Assembly: GCA_018697195.1 (NCBI GenBank)
Contig: CM031857.1
Span: 62,626,069 to 62,690,068, forward strand
Source: Certhia americana
Lineage: Eukaryota > Chordata > Aves > Passeriformes > Certhiidae
Length of the DNA stretch: 64,000 nucleotides
Reading direction: 5' to 3'
Positions 35,886 to 49,600 of the stretch are shown here, piece by piece; within the stretch, counting starts at the first letter, position 1; every line of letters starts with the position of its first letter. Made by a program: the position numbers and the translations under genes. The notes under the pieces were generated by a model. That model was not told the origin of the DNA. It saw only the letters and a list, made by a program, of their open reading frames with translations, and searched no databases.

Positions 35886-36295
35886 TGTGATGGGTTCACC
35901 TCAGCTGTTAGCCAGATGTCCAACAAGCTAGCAATCCTACTCTATCAGCAGGACAGAGAGTAAACTTGTTGAGACAAGGACAGGGAGATCTCTGCTCTAG
36001 CACAAGGAGCACTTCCTCATCCTCTGTCTTCAGTGACCTTGTTCTCACATATTCTCACTCCTCTCTCCCAGCTGCTGATACACCATTCTTTTCACCATTT
36101 CTTAAATATGTTATAGTAAAAGTTCTGTAACGTCAGATTTGGACAGCAGCAGGTCCATCTTGGAGCCAGCTGGAACTGTCTCTGGAACTCAAGAGCATTG
36201 GTATCTTCTGGTGTGTTGGTGTCTTCTCACCAGAAACCACCCTTGTAGTCTGTCCACCTGCTACCAAAACCTTGGCACAAACAAAACCAAACACA
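35886..36295 (-). mobile_element. Solo LTR of an avian endogenous retrovirus (family B)
   Basis: A second, unrelated LTR type in reverse orientation. The plus strand starts TGTGATGGGTTCACCTCAGC and contains GACAAGGACAGGGAGATCTC, TTCTCACATATTCTCACTCC, CTCTCTCCCAGCTGCTG, GGTCCATCTTGGAGCCAGC and CTGCTACCAAAACCTTGGCA, ending near AACCAAACACA. These match, by memory, a common avian LTR whose 3' end reads AACCCATCACA. At about 410 bp it is shorter than I remember for the family, and the usual GC-rich tandem middle part is missing. No internal retroviral sequence adjoins it. No clear target duplication is seen. The 63-codon frame across its left edge is not a gene. Confidence 0.75.
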
Positions 36296-36508
36296 GAAAG
36301 TTAAAAAACCCACAGATTACCGTGAGCAGATGAACTTATGGGACAGGTCACTCCTCTCATTAGGCACAGCTAAGGCTTGCAGAATCAGCAGCAACTCAAG
36401 CAGACTAGCAAGGCTGAAGGAATTGTCATATTGTTATACCACAAGCAGTAAGCTACAGGGAAACTTTTCTCACACAGTTAGATTGACCAGAATCATATCA
36501 GGGTTTTA

Positions 36509-36580
36509 TTTATTTGTTTGTTTAGCTTGTTTCATTTATTTGTTTGTTTAACTTGTTTTATTTATTTGTTTGTTTAGTTT
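36509..36580. repeat. 26-bp tandem repeat, nearly three copies
   Basis: The unit TTTATTTGTTTGTTTAGCTT plus GTTTCA starts at 36509 and 36535, with a partial copy from 36561. Copies differ by a few bases. It is a small AT-rich minisatellite. Confidence 0.9.
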
Positions 36581-39500
36581 GAACTTCTCCAAAAGTTTCT
36601 GAAAAACAGGAAGTAAATGTAGTACTGAGAAGGAAGCTGTCAATATTGCTATAAAAAATCACAGAAAATCCAAGATGTTCCTGTTCATATCCCATGCATC
36701 CAAAAGACTTGCAGAGTAAGAACTGTGGTAGGAAAGTGTTTCCACTCAACACATTACCAAGTACTCCAATAGGTTCCAGGCTTGCAGCCCCTGACCTTCA
36801 TGAGAAGACATAAAAAAGGCCAGACGCTAAATAGTATGAGCTAATTCTTTGACTAAGCCAGTTCTTAAATGGACCAAATGATTTTGCTATCTCTCATCCG
36901 TTAGGAATATGACTGGTCATATTCTCAAAACCTAAACACTTCTGTGTATATACATGGCTATTTTACATAGTGTGGTAGATAGCTTTTTTGTTCCCTTTAA
37001 ACATGTGCAGTGTACTGTTTGTTTTCCTTAGTTATTGAAGACAATCAGCCTATATCATAACTAAACCAGTATGCTACCATAATCTTTACTGATTAAAAAG
37101 GATCAGAATGAGATTATAAATAGATTGACAGAATTAACAAAAGGATCTAAAATAGGATGAAACCTTTATTTTCTCAGATTTCAGGAATGAATAATTCATT
37201 TTCAAATAAGAGGCCTTTGTAAAAGATGTGAAAAGATGGAAGACGACTAAGAGGTTTTTATTTTATATTTTCATATTCTGTTTCTTTACTACACCTGTTG
37301 TCCTGCAGTTTTTACTCACTTCATTTGTGAGGTAATTTAAGTACAGACAAAAATCATCTTCCCTGTTTCATAGAGATGAATTTTTTTTTTTTTAATGAAT
37401 ATGACCAAATTTTATATGTGATATGAAATATGTCTGTTTTTGTGATTTTCAAGTATTGATACATGTCAATGTATATGTCATGTATTAATGCATTTTCAGC
37501 TCAATGATTACAAATTTATTAAATTAATATGTGTGTTCAATTCCTTCACTTAATGAGATATTTACTGTAGGTAGAACATTGACCTTCTAAGTTAGGTGCA
37601 CTCTTGTAGCAAAAATTTAGATGCCTGAAAGAATAGGAGTAATTAAATTCCCTACAGAAGTAGTAAAAATTATATTCTAATTTCTGAAAAAGAACTGATA
37701 AGAAATGATAGGCATAATCATCCTGTTCACCTGCCTGAATCAGTTTTTCTCATCACCTTCAGAGGATAAGACTTAATCAAAAGGGATTTTTCTTTCTAAT
37801 AGGAAAAAAAAAAAAAAACAGAAAAAAAACCCAACTCCCCAAATGGATTAAAACAGGAGCTGAAAATAACACCTGAACCTATCATTTTTATTGTAATCTC
37901 TCTACAAATAGTTCCATCCCTCTATGTGAGCCCTAGCTGTTGTATAAGGTCAGCTTGCATTCCTCCTAACTCCATTATAGGCCCATCCATAGCAGCACAG
38001 TGACCTGTCTTCAAAAAATAAGATCTCCTGCTGAAGATACCCCTCAGACTGGGTGTCACAGAAATGTTCCAGGAGAAGAAAGTTCAAAGCCATTCTATTT
38101 GACAGGGTCAAGAAAACCAAGCTTACAAATTCCTACTTCACTCTTAAGCTACATTACACCAATCAAATGAGACATGAAGTTTACACACAAATTTGACAGT
38201 GTCAATTTCATGTAGGTTCTGGGGTTTCTTGGTGGTCTTGGATCATGCATCTGAGTTACAGTTGAGTCCCTCTGTGAAAAGAAGTACCTTTTCCCCCCAA
38301 AACAGTCACTTGTAAGCAGACATGACAAATTAAACTGTCATTGGCAAGTGAACATCCAGGCTAAGAAGAAAGTGAATGTCAGAGTAAAGCAGTCCCAGAA
38401 AGAGTAGGTAAACTCAAATGCTATGTGGCACCAAATTGTGACTGAATTAAAATTATTTGGTATTTTTCTTGATTGAATTACATGACATGAACAATCTTGT
38501 CCTCTTATTTGGAATTGCAAGACTATTTAAGCACTTTATATTTCTTACTTTATTCAGCCTTAATGTATACTTGGGTTTGGCTTTCTTCTTCCTCCATCTC
38601 AACTACCTATGTCATGAATTTAAGAGATAAAAATGCTTTGGTTTTAAATAACCCTTTTTTTGTGCCTTTCACATCTGTACAGAGTTGTTCTATGTATTTA
38701 TGCTTTGTCCTCTTTGACTTATAGAATCCCACTAATATAGCATTTCCCCAACAAAATTACAGTTTAATACATCAGATTGAAGACTTGGAAATCTCTGATT
38801 TTCAAATCATCTTGGCTTTTTATTTTAACAAATTGGTTTTCTCCTACTTATACAATTTTCCTGTCATCCTTACTGTTTCCATCTCTGGTATGTACTTCTT
38901 TGACTGATAGCCAAGGGATTATCATGCAACTTTTTTGCTCTCTCTTAGCAAATCTGTGAATGCTAACCTTCTTTTAATGTCTGCTTGTCTTAAATCAAAT
39001 CATCTTAATTCCCTGGCTACTTTACTTGCTTCATTCTTTTCAAGTCAATGAAATTCTTAACTTCTGGTTAAGAAGTGGCCAAACATGAATGCAGACTTGA
39101 GTCTTATCACTATATATTTAAAGTAGATCTGTGATAGGTTCTGAATCAATGAACAAGGACTTCAGAGTGAAACATCAGTCAAGATGACATATTAAGAGTT
39201 TACTTCAGCTACTGAAAAAAATTACATTTGCCTACAAAATGAGAGGAATCCATCTTATAGTTAAGAACAGCAACTCATGAACAGAAGCCGATAAATCAGG
39301 CTTGATGTCTTCTAAAGCCTGTAACCCACAGAATTTGAGCAGTGCCTTATCTATAAACTTCAAGTAGTTTCAAAAAATGTCTAAGCCATACATTAGATAG
39401 CCATCAAAAGTAAAAAAAAAACAGAAGAACACTAGAAATTACATAAGCATTGCTATAGAAGGATTTTGGAGATGTTTCTCCATAAACTCATCTGTTTATG

Positions 39501-42500
39501 AAATGGACCTAATTAGATAGCTCTCTTTTGTCACTACTGCACATAATTCAAAAGATATGAGTAGGTTAGCTACTTCCCAGCTTTTAATTCCATGAGAAGA
39601 CATCTCATACATCCAGAAATTTTAGTCCCATTCAGAAAGGAAAAATAATAGTTTAAATCTGTTTAATTCCTAAATGAAAATATTCATATATAAACAAATT
39701 CTTCCAGAGTAGATGTGAAGCTTATATACAGCTATTGTGTTCAGATTTCAATACCTTATCAGTAACTGGCATATTTGAGAAGTACTAAAATCAGGGATTT
39801 TTTTGCATGTCTTTTTCATACCTCCACACAAAGAATCCTGTTCTCAAGCCAATACATTTTTTTTCAAATATCAGGCTAAACCTAGAAGCCTAGTAAATGC
39901 TTTTACCATTTCAATTCCACAAACACGTGTAACATATGTAAATACACACAACCATGTAAACATATAGATCATATAGAAATGTGTGTAAACTAGATCTGCA
40001 ATATGTATGTATATTAGCATAGAAACTATATTTTGTAGACATATCATGTACAAATTATATGCATGTTTAAATAAATAGCATAAAAAAGATACTTTTTTCA
40101 CTTTTAAAATGTTGTGATGCAGGGCCATACCTGTGACCAGCCTTCTATTGAATTTAATCTCATAAAACCCAAGCATTATTCATTTTAGCATAGTAAACAC
40201 CTTTTCTATAATGATATGTAATTGGTACTAAATGAAGTATGCTGATGACTATGCTTTGTTTGCTTATATATTTTTCAAAGGTATGGAGAATAAAATCCAC
40301 TCTTTATGACCTTTTACTTTGTTTAAGCCTGCTAATCAGTAATGCAAACCAATGACAATTAGTGTATTTTATCTTGTTTATTGCCGGGATTTTATTTTCA
40401 TTTTGGCTGAGACCACAGAATATTTCTGTGTCTACAACAGAATAGTCCTTACACAGTATGAGCTTTTACTTAACACAGCCCTAGGCCAGATTGAATTCAA
40501 TCACACAGAAAAGGGAAGATTTGTTGGCCACTCTCAGTCCAAAATTATCAGTCCCACTATTCCAATTACTGGTAATAAAACCAGATTATTTTACTGCCAT
40601 TTCTATAGACTAATAGAAGTGTTTTCAATAATTTAGCAAAAATGTTCACATTTGTGAAACATTAGTGACATTCTTAATTGAAGAAGTTGTTTTTTCAACC
40701 AGTTTTTGTGTTCAAATGAAGACATATTTTGCGGAATACACCTGAAGCACAAAACAAGCAGAAAGAACAGATACAAAAGACAAAATTAATTAAACCAAAA
40801 TTAATGTTCCATCACCATAACCATTTAGAAAATAATTATAGCATTCATCCAAGATTTTGCAAACATTTCCTCTTCCACCTAACAAGTATTTGAGCATAGA
40901 TCGTACTTTTCTGGTAATAAATGCTAAAAATAAGCTGCATTTTTCTTACTAATGCAGTCATGCCATGCTTCCATATTTGTTTACACTGTTTCACATTTAG
41001 TCTATCTCACATATTCCAACTTCCTGTGCTTGTGCATCACATCATGAAGAGACATAATGGAAGAGAATTGGTTTTTCAAACGCATTTGCTTTCAGTTTGG
41101 ATAAAAGCCATTTATGCACAATCTCACCTTCTGAAAGACTATCGTAATGGAAAAAATAGAAAATACATTCAATTACTTTAATAAGTCTGCTGCCCAAGTC
41201 ACTCCCTTTTTATCTAGGTTTTGGCCATGTCGGACTCATACTGAGTACCCTGGGAACATTGTGTGAGTAAAAGCTGAAAAAGTAGGCTGCTATGGTAATT
41301 GAAGTCAGTGGAAAGTTTTCTAATTATTTTAATTGAATTTAGATCAGGCCTTCAAGTGAGATGACCATTAGTTATTTTATCACTTAGCTTTTATGTACAG
41401 AGCTGTAAGCAGAGCCTTCAGCCCAAATGAGACATTCAGTTTCACTCCATGATTCTTGGAGGTGTTTCTTGTTTCATTATCATAAAAATAACTAACAATT
41501 CACAACTCTTAACTGAGTAACAAAATATTTATTTTTTTCAAAGTTGTCCATGACTAGAAACAAAAGATTAATCATTAGTATCCTACAACCTAATCAAATA
41601 TTTTTAGCAAGCTATTAGAGCTGAGTTGAAATGAGTTTACTGGCTCCCATTTTGTCACAGTCTTGCCATATCATCAATCAGCAGATCAATGTTGAATTGC
41701 TCCAACTATGGAATTGTAGACATTGTTCCCAGGCATATTAATACACATTTAACATTAAGGAGATTCTTAACCCCCACTGACTTTGATGGTACTCAAATTA
41801 AGTAATCAGTTTGAAGCAGGTGCTTATATACTTACCTAAATTAAGTAATTGTCTCATTTTCAGATTATTTTTTTTAAGATTATATTACTTTTGTCTTTTA
41901 AATTCAAATAAAAAATAAGTAGTCAATATATCATTTAGAAAAGGAATTTGGACAACTGTTGCAAATTAACCCCATAAAATACCAAGTCCTAGAGAAATAT
42001 AAATTGACTTCAGATTGAAAATTTTAGCTCCAAAATGAAAGCTTAAATACTCAGAAAGGTGGTTTTGTAAGGCATAATATTTTTATTTGATGCATATACT
42101 TAAAATTATTCCAACACAAAATTCCTAAAAAAAGCAAAATATCTCACAGAACTGTAAAAACAAATGATAAAAAATAACATTTTAGAGCTTATCATGAATA
42201 GTTTTAATGAATTAGTTTTAGAGAGGAAAGGATAAAAATGACAATGAAGCACAAGGCACCTAACACATTTCTCAACCCATCTCCTTGCGTCTATTAAGAT
42301 AAGATGAAAATACCCTGCTGATGCAGAGATTTAATTTGAAGTAAGATGCATAAACTTTGATACCTCCTCATGGGTTTCTTAACTCTGCCACAGATCTGCT
42401 ATATTCTGCATACTGTATAAACACAGTTCTGAAGGTAATTCTCACACTAAAATTAGAAAAAAGAATAGCATACATATTTAATACCTCCCTGAAGTGTTTT

Positions 42501-42922
42501 ACTTCAGCAATAAAGCATAGCAGAGAAGTAAGAAAAAGCTTGCAGTTGCTTTCCTGAGATGTTTGCCTGAAAGGGATCACATTGCAGCATTTGTTTTATT
42601 ATGTAGAAGCTGATTCATTTGAATAGGAATGCATTTTTCCACATCCTTTTCAATTTATAAATGAGAAACAAAAAGCAAGAACAAAAAATAAGTCAGACAG
42701 CTGGAAGAAGCTCATAGCGCAGTCTTTGGAAATTTGGATTTAGAAAGAGTAATTTTGTGGGAAAAACAATTCTACAATTTAAAGTACAGTATATGCTTTT
42801 AATAAGACTTCATTTTACAAAGCAAAAGTGAAAATGGGTAGGTGGTTACATGACTGGTTACTGTAATATTTCAGGCAATGAGATTTTCTGTAAAGTTGAA
42901 AGCATGTAGACTCATACTTTTA
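36581..42922. other. Long AT-rich unique stretch, no gene seen
   Basis: More than 6 kb without a recognised transposon or exon. An A-rich tract with AAAACCCAACTCCCC lies at 37803-37840. Motifs resembling CCATTGAAGTCAATGG occur at 41296 (TAATTGAAGTCAGTGG, followed at 41341 by GATCAGGCC) and 41772 (CCCACTGACTTTGATGG). Confidence 0.6.
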
Positions 42923-42945
42923 TTTTTTTTTTTTTTTTTTTTTTT
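42923..42945. repeat. Poly-T tract of 23 bases
   Basis: An uninterrupted T run between CATACTTTTA and CTGGATTC. Confidence 0.95.
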
Positions 42946-43854
42946 CTGGATTCATTAGCAAACTTTTGATCAGGAAAGTGCTAGTAAGAGAAAAGTACAG
43001 TGATCTATTGTTGCCTGCCTTCATACTCTCATCATGAACGTACATCTACCAAGCAATTGCAATTTCTTGCAATATCTGACACAAAAGAAAAATACTATGG
43101 AAGCTGTAATCTTGCAGTTCTACATTTACTGACTTCCACAGGTGAAGACAGTGACTGCTGATTAAATTAATGCCTATCCTATTTAGAATTTAGAAGAAGA
43201 TATTTCATATTATTATAGACAATGGGAGTGGTAAGAGCTATATTTTAATTTCTTGGGGCAAACATATATTGAAGTGCAACAAGAAGAAACTGAAAGACAA
43301 TTGTGAATACTGTACTCTTACTAAATGTTAGCTCAGGATTTAATTGTAACTGTCGAATTTGTTGATACTTTTCAAAAATTAGATAATGAAGTGTCATAGA
43401 CAAGTAAAAGAGCAAAGTGTACATTTTCCTTTCTTATGCATTTTGTGTCTTAGTAAACTGCAATGATAGAACTAGACTAAACTAAAATACATAAAAAATA
43501 AAAGTAGTAAATATTTTAAAAGTCAAATTTTGGTTTGATTTGCATTATTATAAATATCTAGAATCACAGTAGACAGCAGATTTATTCCAAGGAAGTTATT
43601 GTCAATTCAAACAAGACTGAAACAGGAAATATGATCTAAATGCAGCTCTTCAAGCATGCCATGAAGTAGTATTAAACCTTTTTTTTTATGCTGATTTGCC
43701 ATGCCATATTTGTCTTCACATATTATGGTTGTATTTTTGCTGTGCCACTTATGCTTTTTTTGAGATTTTTTTTATATGTAATGTGAGGAATATATGAATA
43801 ATGAAATGAGTCTGTGAATTAGATGTGCATGTATATTAAAGTGCGTATATATGT
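42946..43854. other. AT-rich unique sequence
   Basis: No gene or recognised repeat. Confidence 0.55.
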
Positions 43855-43905
43855 GTATGTGTAGATATAGATGTAGATATAGATGTATATATATAGATAG
43901 ATACA
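43855..43905. repeat. Imperfect TAGATA/TATATA microsatellite
   Basis: GTAGATATAGAT units alternate with ATGTAGATATAG and pass into TATATATAGATAGATAC. It directly precedes the direct-plus-inverted duplication at 43916-44068 and may have promoted it. Confidence 0.85.
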
Positions 43906-43915
43906 TATAAAATAA

Positions 43916-44068
43916 ATTCCATATGTATAAATGCTCTCATGCTTATTTTTGTTGTGCTCCTATTTTAGTAATTCCTATATTTACATATATATAAAATTAC
44001 ATTCCATATGTATAAATGTGAATATAGGAATTACCGAAATATGGGCACAACAAAAATAAGCATGAGAG
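43916..44068. repeat. Compound direct and inverted duplication (hairpin-forming)
   Basis: Two 52-base arms, 43934-43985 and 44017-44068, are reverse complements with about five mismatches. The left arm starts CTCTCATGCTTATTTTTGTT and the right arm ends AACAAAAATAAGCATGAGAG. They are separated by about 31 bases. In addition ATTCCATATGTATAAATG occurs as a perfect 18-base direct repeat at 43916-43933 and 44001-44018, immediately before each arm. This arrangement fits a replication template switch or a small hairpin insertion better than a known transposon: there are no transposon-like termini and no coding sequence. Confidence 0.9.
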
Positions 44069-46559
44069 TGGTTTTGATGTAGCCCAGTGTGTTTAAGTTA
44101 GACATGAAAATTCACAAGTGTCTTGAGCATTGTCAGTTAAATCATAGCCAGGACTCAGCTATAAACCAATGAAGTCATCCAGGTGCTGACTAAGTGACTA
44201 AGTGTGACTGATGACTCAAATACTGTCTTCATAATTGAGGGGAAGTTTGGTTAAGCATTAATTTGAAATAAGATTAGGCTTCAATTAAGTCAGTTGCATG
44301 AGTCCAACGAATCACTGAAATTTTGTTGGCTATAAAGTCAACATCATGTTTTTCTACTGTGAATTTTAACTATGATAACATATAATATCTGAGGTTGTTT
44401 TGTCTTGTTTTGTTTTGGTTTTTTTTTGTCTGGAGCAGCAACTGCAGCAATTTTTCCTCCTGAAGTGTAAACTCCTCTGATAAAAACCTAAAATCATAAC
44501 TGGACCCTGAGAAAGCAATTGTAACCTCTTGAAGTATAAAAGCCTTTTTCAGTTCCACATAAAAAAGCTCTTGACTGTCAATATTCTCTCTGGGAATTCT
44601 CCAGACTTAGCTAATGAAAAGCTTTAATGTTTTTGTAGTGGCAAAAAAAATTATTCCATTTAAGACTGTTTTAGAATGCTGGAATATCAAATGAATAACT
44701 TTGGCTCTGGGTCATTCCAAACAGGTCTTTCTTTCTCTTGTGTCTTCTTATGTTCATCATGCCTTTTTTTTTTTTTTTCTGATAACCTCAATATGGATAT
44801 GTCATGTACTCTAAAGACTTCACCTTGCTGAGGCCTATAATACCCATATGAAGCATAATTTTATTTCTTTACTTAGGAATCCATTTAATTGAAAATAATT
44901 TAAATAATACTCTTACTGAGAAGTATTCATAGTACTGGGAACACATAAAATTCTTTCAAAGTTATGCAAACATTTCACCTCAATTCTTTCTTAATGTTTT
45001 CAGATTAACAGTAAAGGCAAAAAAAAAGATCTGCAATTAGAAACAAGTGCACTTTTTTAATCTTGATAATCATTACCTAAAAAAAATACCTATAAATAGC
45101 ATGCAGACACATTTCAAGGAACCTGGCCAACAGCAGAATTCTACTTGGATCCCTACCATTAGTTTATGTTGCAACAGAAACAAAATGCTTCTTGAAAGCA
45201 AGCTAAGCAAACTGCAATTCATCAAAACATCACTTTTTTAAAGGAATTGCCAATTTTATTGCATATTAAGTGTTTAGGACTAGCAAAAATACTTCCTTCA
45301 TTACACACATTGCAGTATTTAAATGCAGTATTTAAATCAAGCTTGAACAAGATTTTGTAAAAAGAGATATGAATGAATCAATAGACTTAATAGGGTATTG
45401 ACAGAAAAAAAAAAGTATGCATGTAAGAATGTATAAGCTCTGTTATTTTCCATTCTATTGCCTTGGACAGCAAAGAATCAGAATCACAGGAACATATGTT
45501 AGTTTATAAATATGCCAGGCACAGGCGATGCCTTCTGATCTTGCACCAAATCAAGGGATCTCTGCTGAAGGGACAATAGCCTCAGCGCCAAGTCACAACT
45601 GTGAAGGAAGTGACAGCATCTCACAGCAGTACTCCTGGCCCTAGCAGAGGTCAGCAAACACAATCAACACAGAGGAAGGAAGTTCAACTTCACTTGCTTC
45701 TTGCAGTTTAAATAAATAAATCCTCAAGAGATATCCCACAGTAAGATCTGTAACCAGTTCATCCTTTACCATATGGATTATAAGATTTTTTTTTCTTTAT
45801 AGGAAAGAATGTATGATAATATTTGGACACTTTCTGACATTGAACATATGTTAAAATTTATTCAGACTAAATTTTCTTAAGGCTGTAGAAAAAAGTGTGT
45901 AATTTTGAAATGACAATTATACTTTGTGCATCCAGCATGACAACAATATTGACTATGGCTATGTATGAGTATATAATTTAATTAGGCAAATTTAGTATTC
46001 TGACTTTATCTATGGAACTAAGCTCATATTTTTCTTTTATAACCCAATAAATTATTCCTCCAGTTGAACATTACAGGTACATTTGAAAAATAATTAAATA
46101 ATGTCACTAAATGACTGTTTTGTAAAATGTGATTGGAAGAACAAAGAGACACTCAACATTGCAATTTTTTTATTTCCTTTTTTTTAACTTATAGATTTTT
46201 GAGCTATACAAGTGATTTTTTGACTTCAGTTCAAATTAATTTTCTTTTCCAGAAATCTTGCTCAACTACCCAAGCCAATGTGATGACAACTAGTATCTTA
46301 TTATTGATTTTTCTTCCATCATCAGAAATCCCAGTCTTTTCATTTATGTTTTAGACCATGCAACCTTTTCTTCTTTAAAGTTTCTTCTTTTGGCCATGAG
46401 TTTTCTCATAAAACAAGCAGGAAAACAAACAAATAAAAAACCCAAAGCAAATCAAAAAACAGAAAAAAAACCCCAAACAAGCAACAGAACAAAATCATAT
46501 CAAACAAGCAAATGAAAAACCCCAAACAAACAAAACTCCATGAGTTAAAATTTTTATAA

Positions 46560-46562
<3 letters not shown>
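44069..46562. other. AT-rich unique sequence with small repeats
   Basis: No gene recognised. A 13-base unit TGCAGTATTTAAA is tandemly doubled at 45311-45336. A T run lies at 44764-44780. An A-rich tract with repeated CCCAAA and CCCCAAAC lies at 46423-46533. The part 45520-45670 is a little GC-richer without coding character. Confidence 0.55.

Positions 46563-46605
<43 letters not shown>
46563..46605. repeat. Poly-T tract of 43 bases
   Basis: An uninterrupted T run between TTATAATAC and AGGCTATCAGG. Read on the minus strand it looks like a poly-A tail behind a 73-codon open segment, but there is no AATAAA and no flanking duplication that I can see. Its exact length is likely to be unreliable in an assembly. 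Confidence 0.95.
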
Positions 46606-46607
<2 letters not shown>

Positions 46608-49600
46608 GCTATCAGGGTATTTAAATGGTAGGTCAGTATCAGAGTACATTTTTAAGGATAATGAATTTAAGAGCCAAATTCTCAGGAGTCTACTTATCTT
46701 AATCAAAGCATACTCTTCATATAACATATTTAGCCAGTCAGGCAGTTGGAAAACAGCATCCAGTCCTCCCCTTTCTGACCCCTGTGAGCGGACACTAAAG
46801 CACTGATTTACATTCCACCCTACCATCTATCAGATAAACAGGCTTAATATTTTATCACTGTAGAGTCCAGATGCCCAGTGAAGATACAAATACAACTTTG
46901 CCTGATATCTGCTTTTCTGAACAATGTCAAATATATGTCTTGTTGGAGAGAAATATTGTGTCTGTTTTTATAAATATTTACAATGTTTTGGTTTTTTTTT
47001 TTTTTTAACAATAAATGATAATAGAGAAAAAAAATAAAGTATATTTAGTGAGAAAAAATCCAAGTATATTAAATATTCACTTTTCCTAAACTTGACTTCA
47101 CCAGTCAACAGCTTTTTTTTACTAGAAGCCATAGTGAACATCCTCTTTTTTCTATTGTTATTATTTATCCTGTGCTCAGTTTGATGTTCATTCGACTGAC
47201 ACTCATCCAGATTCTTACATACATGTTTATTCATGCAGCCACATCTAAGAGGATAAAGATATGTGTCTGAAATGCTCAGGGATGCTCATTCAAATTTGAA
47301 CTTACAATATCAAGTTTTTCAGTGATTCTCTCCTACATACAAAATAGATAAACCAGAGAGAATTTCTACAGGACTGTACAATAACAGCTCTACTGGATGA
47401 AGGATACCAAATGACAGCATTGTCTGAGACCTGCTTTTTCTCATGAAAGTTAGAAGAAAAAACTTGTCAGCTTACTCAGTGGAGAGAAACAGTTTTAAAG
47501 CAAGATTCCTCTCATCTTAATATAGATGTCTAAAAGAGACTGTTTTACTGACTCTGTGAAAGTGCCTATTCCTTTGCCTCAACAATAAATTATGATTGAA
47601 GCTTCTTGCTCAGACTTTTGTGTCTATGATATGGAAATACCAAGAAATTTAAATAATTCTACATCAAAGCATTCTTCTTATTCCAAGGGTTCATTTATGG
47701 ATTTTTTTTTCTTTATTTTCTTAAAAATGTTGCAGCATATATGTTACAAGCCATAAATAAGATCATTACTGATCAGGAAGTAATTGACATCTTGAAGTCT
47801 TTGCTTTGTCCTTTGGTCAGACAAATTTTTCCTGGTTAATATCTTCACCCTCTGTGCATTATTTGTTTTTAATAGTTTTTCTAACACTTCCTAACAAAGG
47901 TTTAGGTAAGTGTATACTTATGCTTATTGTTACACATTAGTTTTTATTTTCTGCTATGTCCAACATATTTTCTCAAGAAACTTGGACTTCAATATTAATT
48001 ATTTGCCCTCACAGCTAGAACATTAAGCACTTCATTCAGTTGCCTAAACACAGATGATAAGTACTGTTTTCTGAAATTCTCTTGGTTACCTGAGATATCC
48101 CCACAGGGGTGAAAAATAGCATTTATAGGAGTATCTTACTCTCTGGGAAATGCATTGTAGGCCAAAGCAGAGTGTATAGGGCAAGTAGCATGGGAGTAGT
48201 TGATGATCTCTAAAACTGAACTGAGCTGTATTAGGTCATTGAACTACTCTATTGTTATATAGTGAGTCCTACTTTGCATTCTTTTCAGATTAACTGGTTA
48301 GGTTAGTAGTGTGAATTTATTAATTTTCTTCCTAAAAATACAAAAAAAACCCCTGTGGAATATATCTTGAACTTTTCTGTCAATCCAGTTTCTGCAAACT
48401 CATACAAAGTACCCAAAATGGAAGATAAAATCCCACCTTTAATTAAGAAAATTTAGTGATGGTATCTATATGTCTATATATTGAAATTATAAACTCACAT
48501 TATACTCAGTTCAGCAACCCATGTATTTTCACCACTACCACCTGAGTTGTAAGAACACTTTGGCTAACGTCTGTCTGATATTTCAGGGTGAAGTGAGATT
48601 TCTATAAGTTTTGTGTCATATATGCAAACCCGTGAGACCTTGCTGATTATCTCTGTAGGTCTCAAATTAGTGTTCAAGGTCTATGATTAGGCAATTGAAT
48701 AAATTCCCAAGCTGAATTTCTTTCTGGATTACACTCACAAGGATGAAAGCTTCAACGCTAAGTCTGCAGACCACAGATAAACAGAAACCTAAATGTGAAT
48801 GCTTAGAACATAGGTCCAGTCTTTATTTCATGTATTCAGAGTTAGTGAAAAGTAGTAATCTGTCACTCCTCTCAACCTAACGATGAAAACTATGATGCTG
48901 TTTCACTTGAACTTAAACAGTGTAGTTTTTTCTTTTGAACTTTTGTACTTTAGCATGAGCAAACTCAGAGTGCATGAAACACATATGAATCCAAATGAAA
49001 ACTAGACAACTAAGATTTCTTAAGCACTTTTGTTGTTTTTATCACCAGTCTGTGAAGAGTCAGAAGTGTTCACCTCAGTTACTGCTGTGAGGTCCTGCAG
49101 CAGCCACTGCAGGTGGAAGAGCCTTTGCTACTGAGCCTGAGCTCCAAGACATGGCATTGAAACTGGTTCTATTCTGATTGCAGGACTCACTTCACTTACA
49201 CAAATCCATGGTACCATTTCTATGTTTTAAATATGTTCAATGGTTCATGTGATTATTTCCACAAACAGTGTTTTAATTTTGTTTAAGCACAACTCTCCTA
49301 AATCATCTTGGGCTTTCAAACAGCACTGAATGCCTGCACAAATGCTGAGGTGAACAAGACACTCCCCTCACTAGACCTCCATCTCTCTGTCCAGAAAGTG
49401 GGCAGTGTGGCATCAATCTCCTTTGCAGTGAGATCCAAGACTGACCAATAAAAGTAGTATGAGAGAAATAGCTATTATTACTATTATTAAAAATAGTCTA
49501 GGAGTGTTTTCTCTCTTTTGGATGACAAATGTTGAATTTTAGGCATCACTGTGGTGTTTTTCAGAATTGCTTAATAGTTGTTGAGATTTTCAAATGTACT

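Noticed and set aside
45476..45495. AGAATCAGAATCACAGGAAC, resembling a reverse CR1 end
   Set aside because: The sequence after it shows no CR1 similarity.
46554..46826. Possible poly-A-tailed retrocopy on the minus strand
   Set aside because: No AATAAA, no flanking duplication and no recognised protein were found. A long T microsatellite beside a chance frame explains it.
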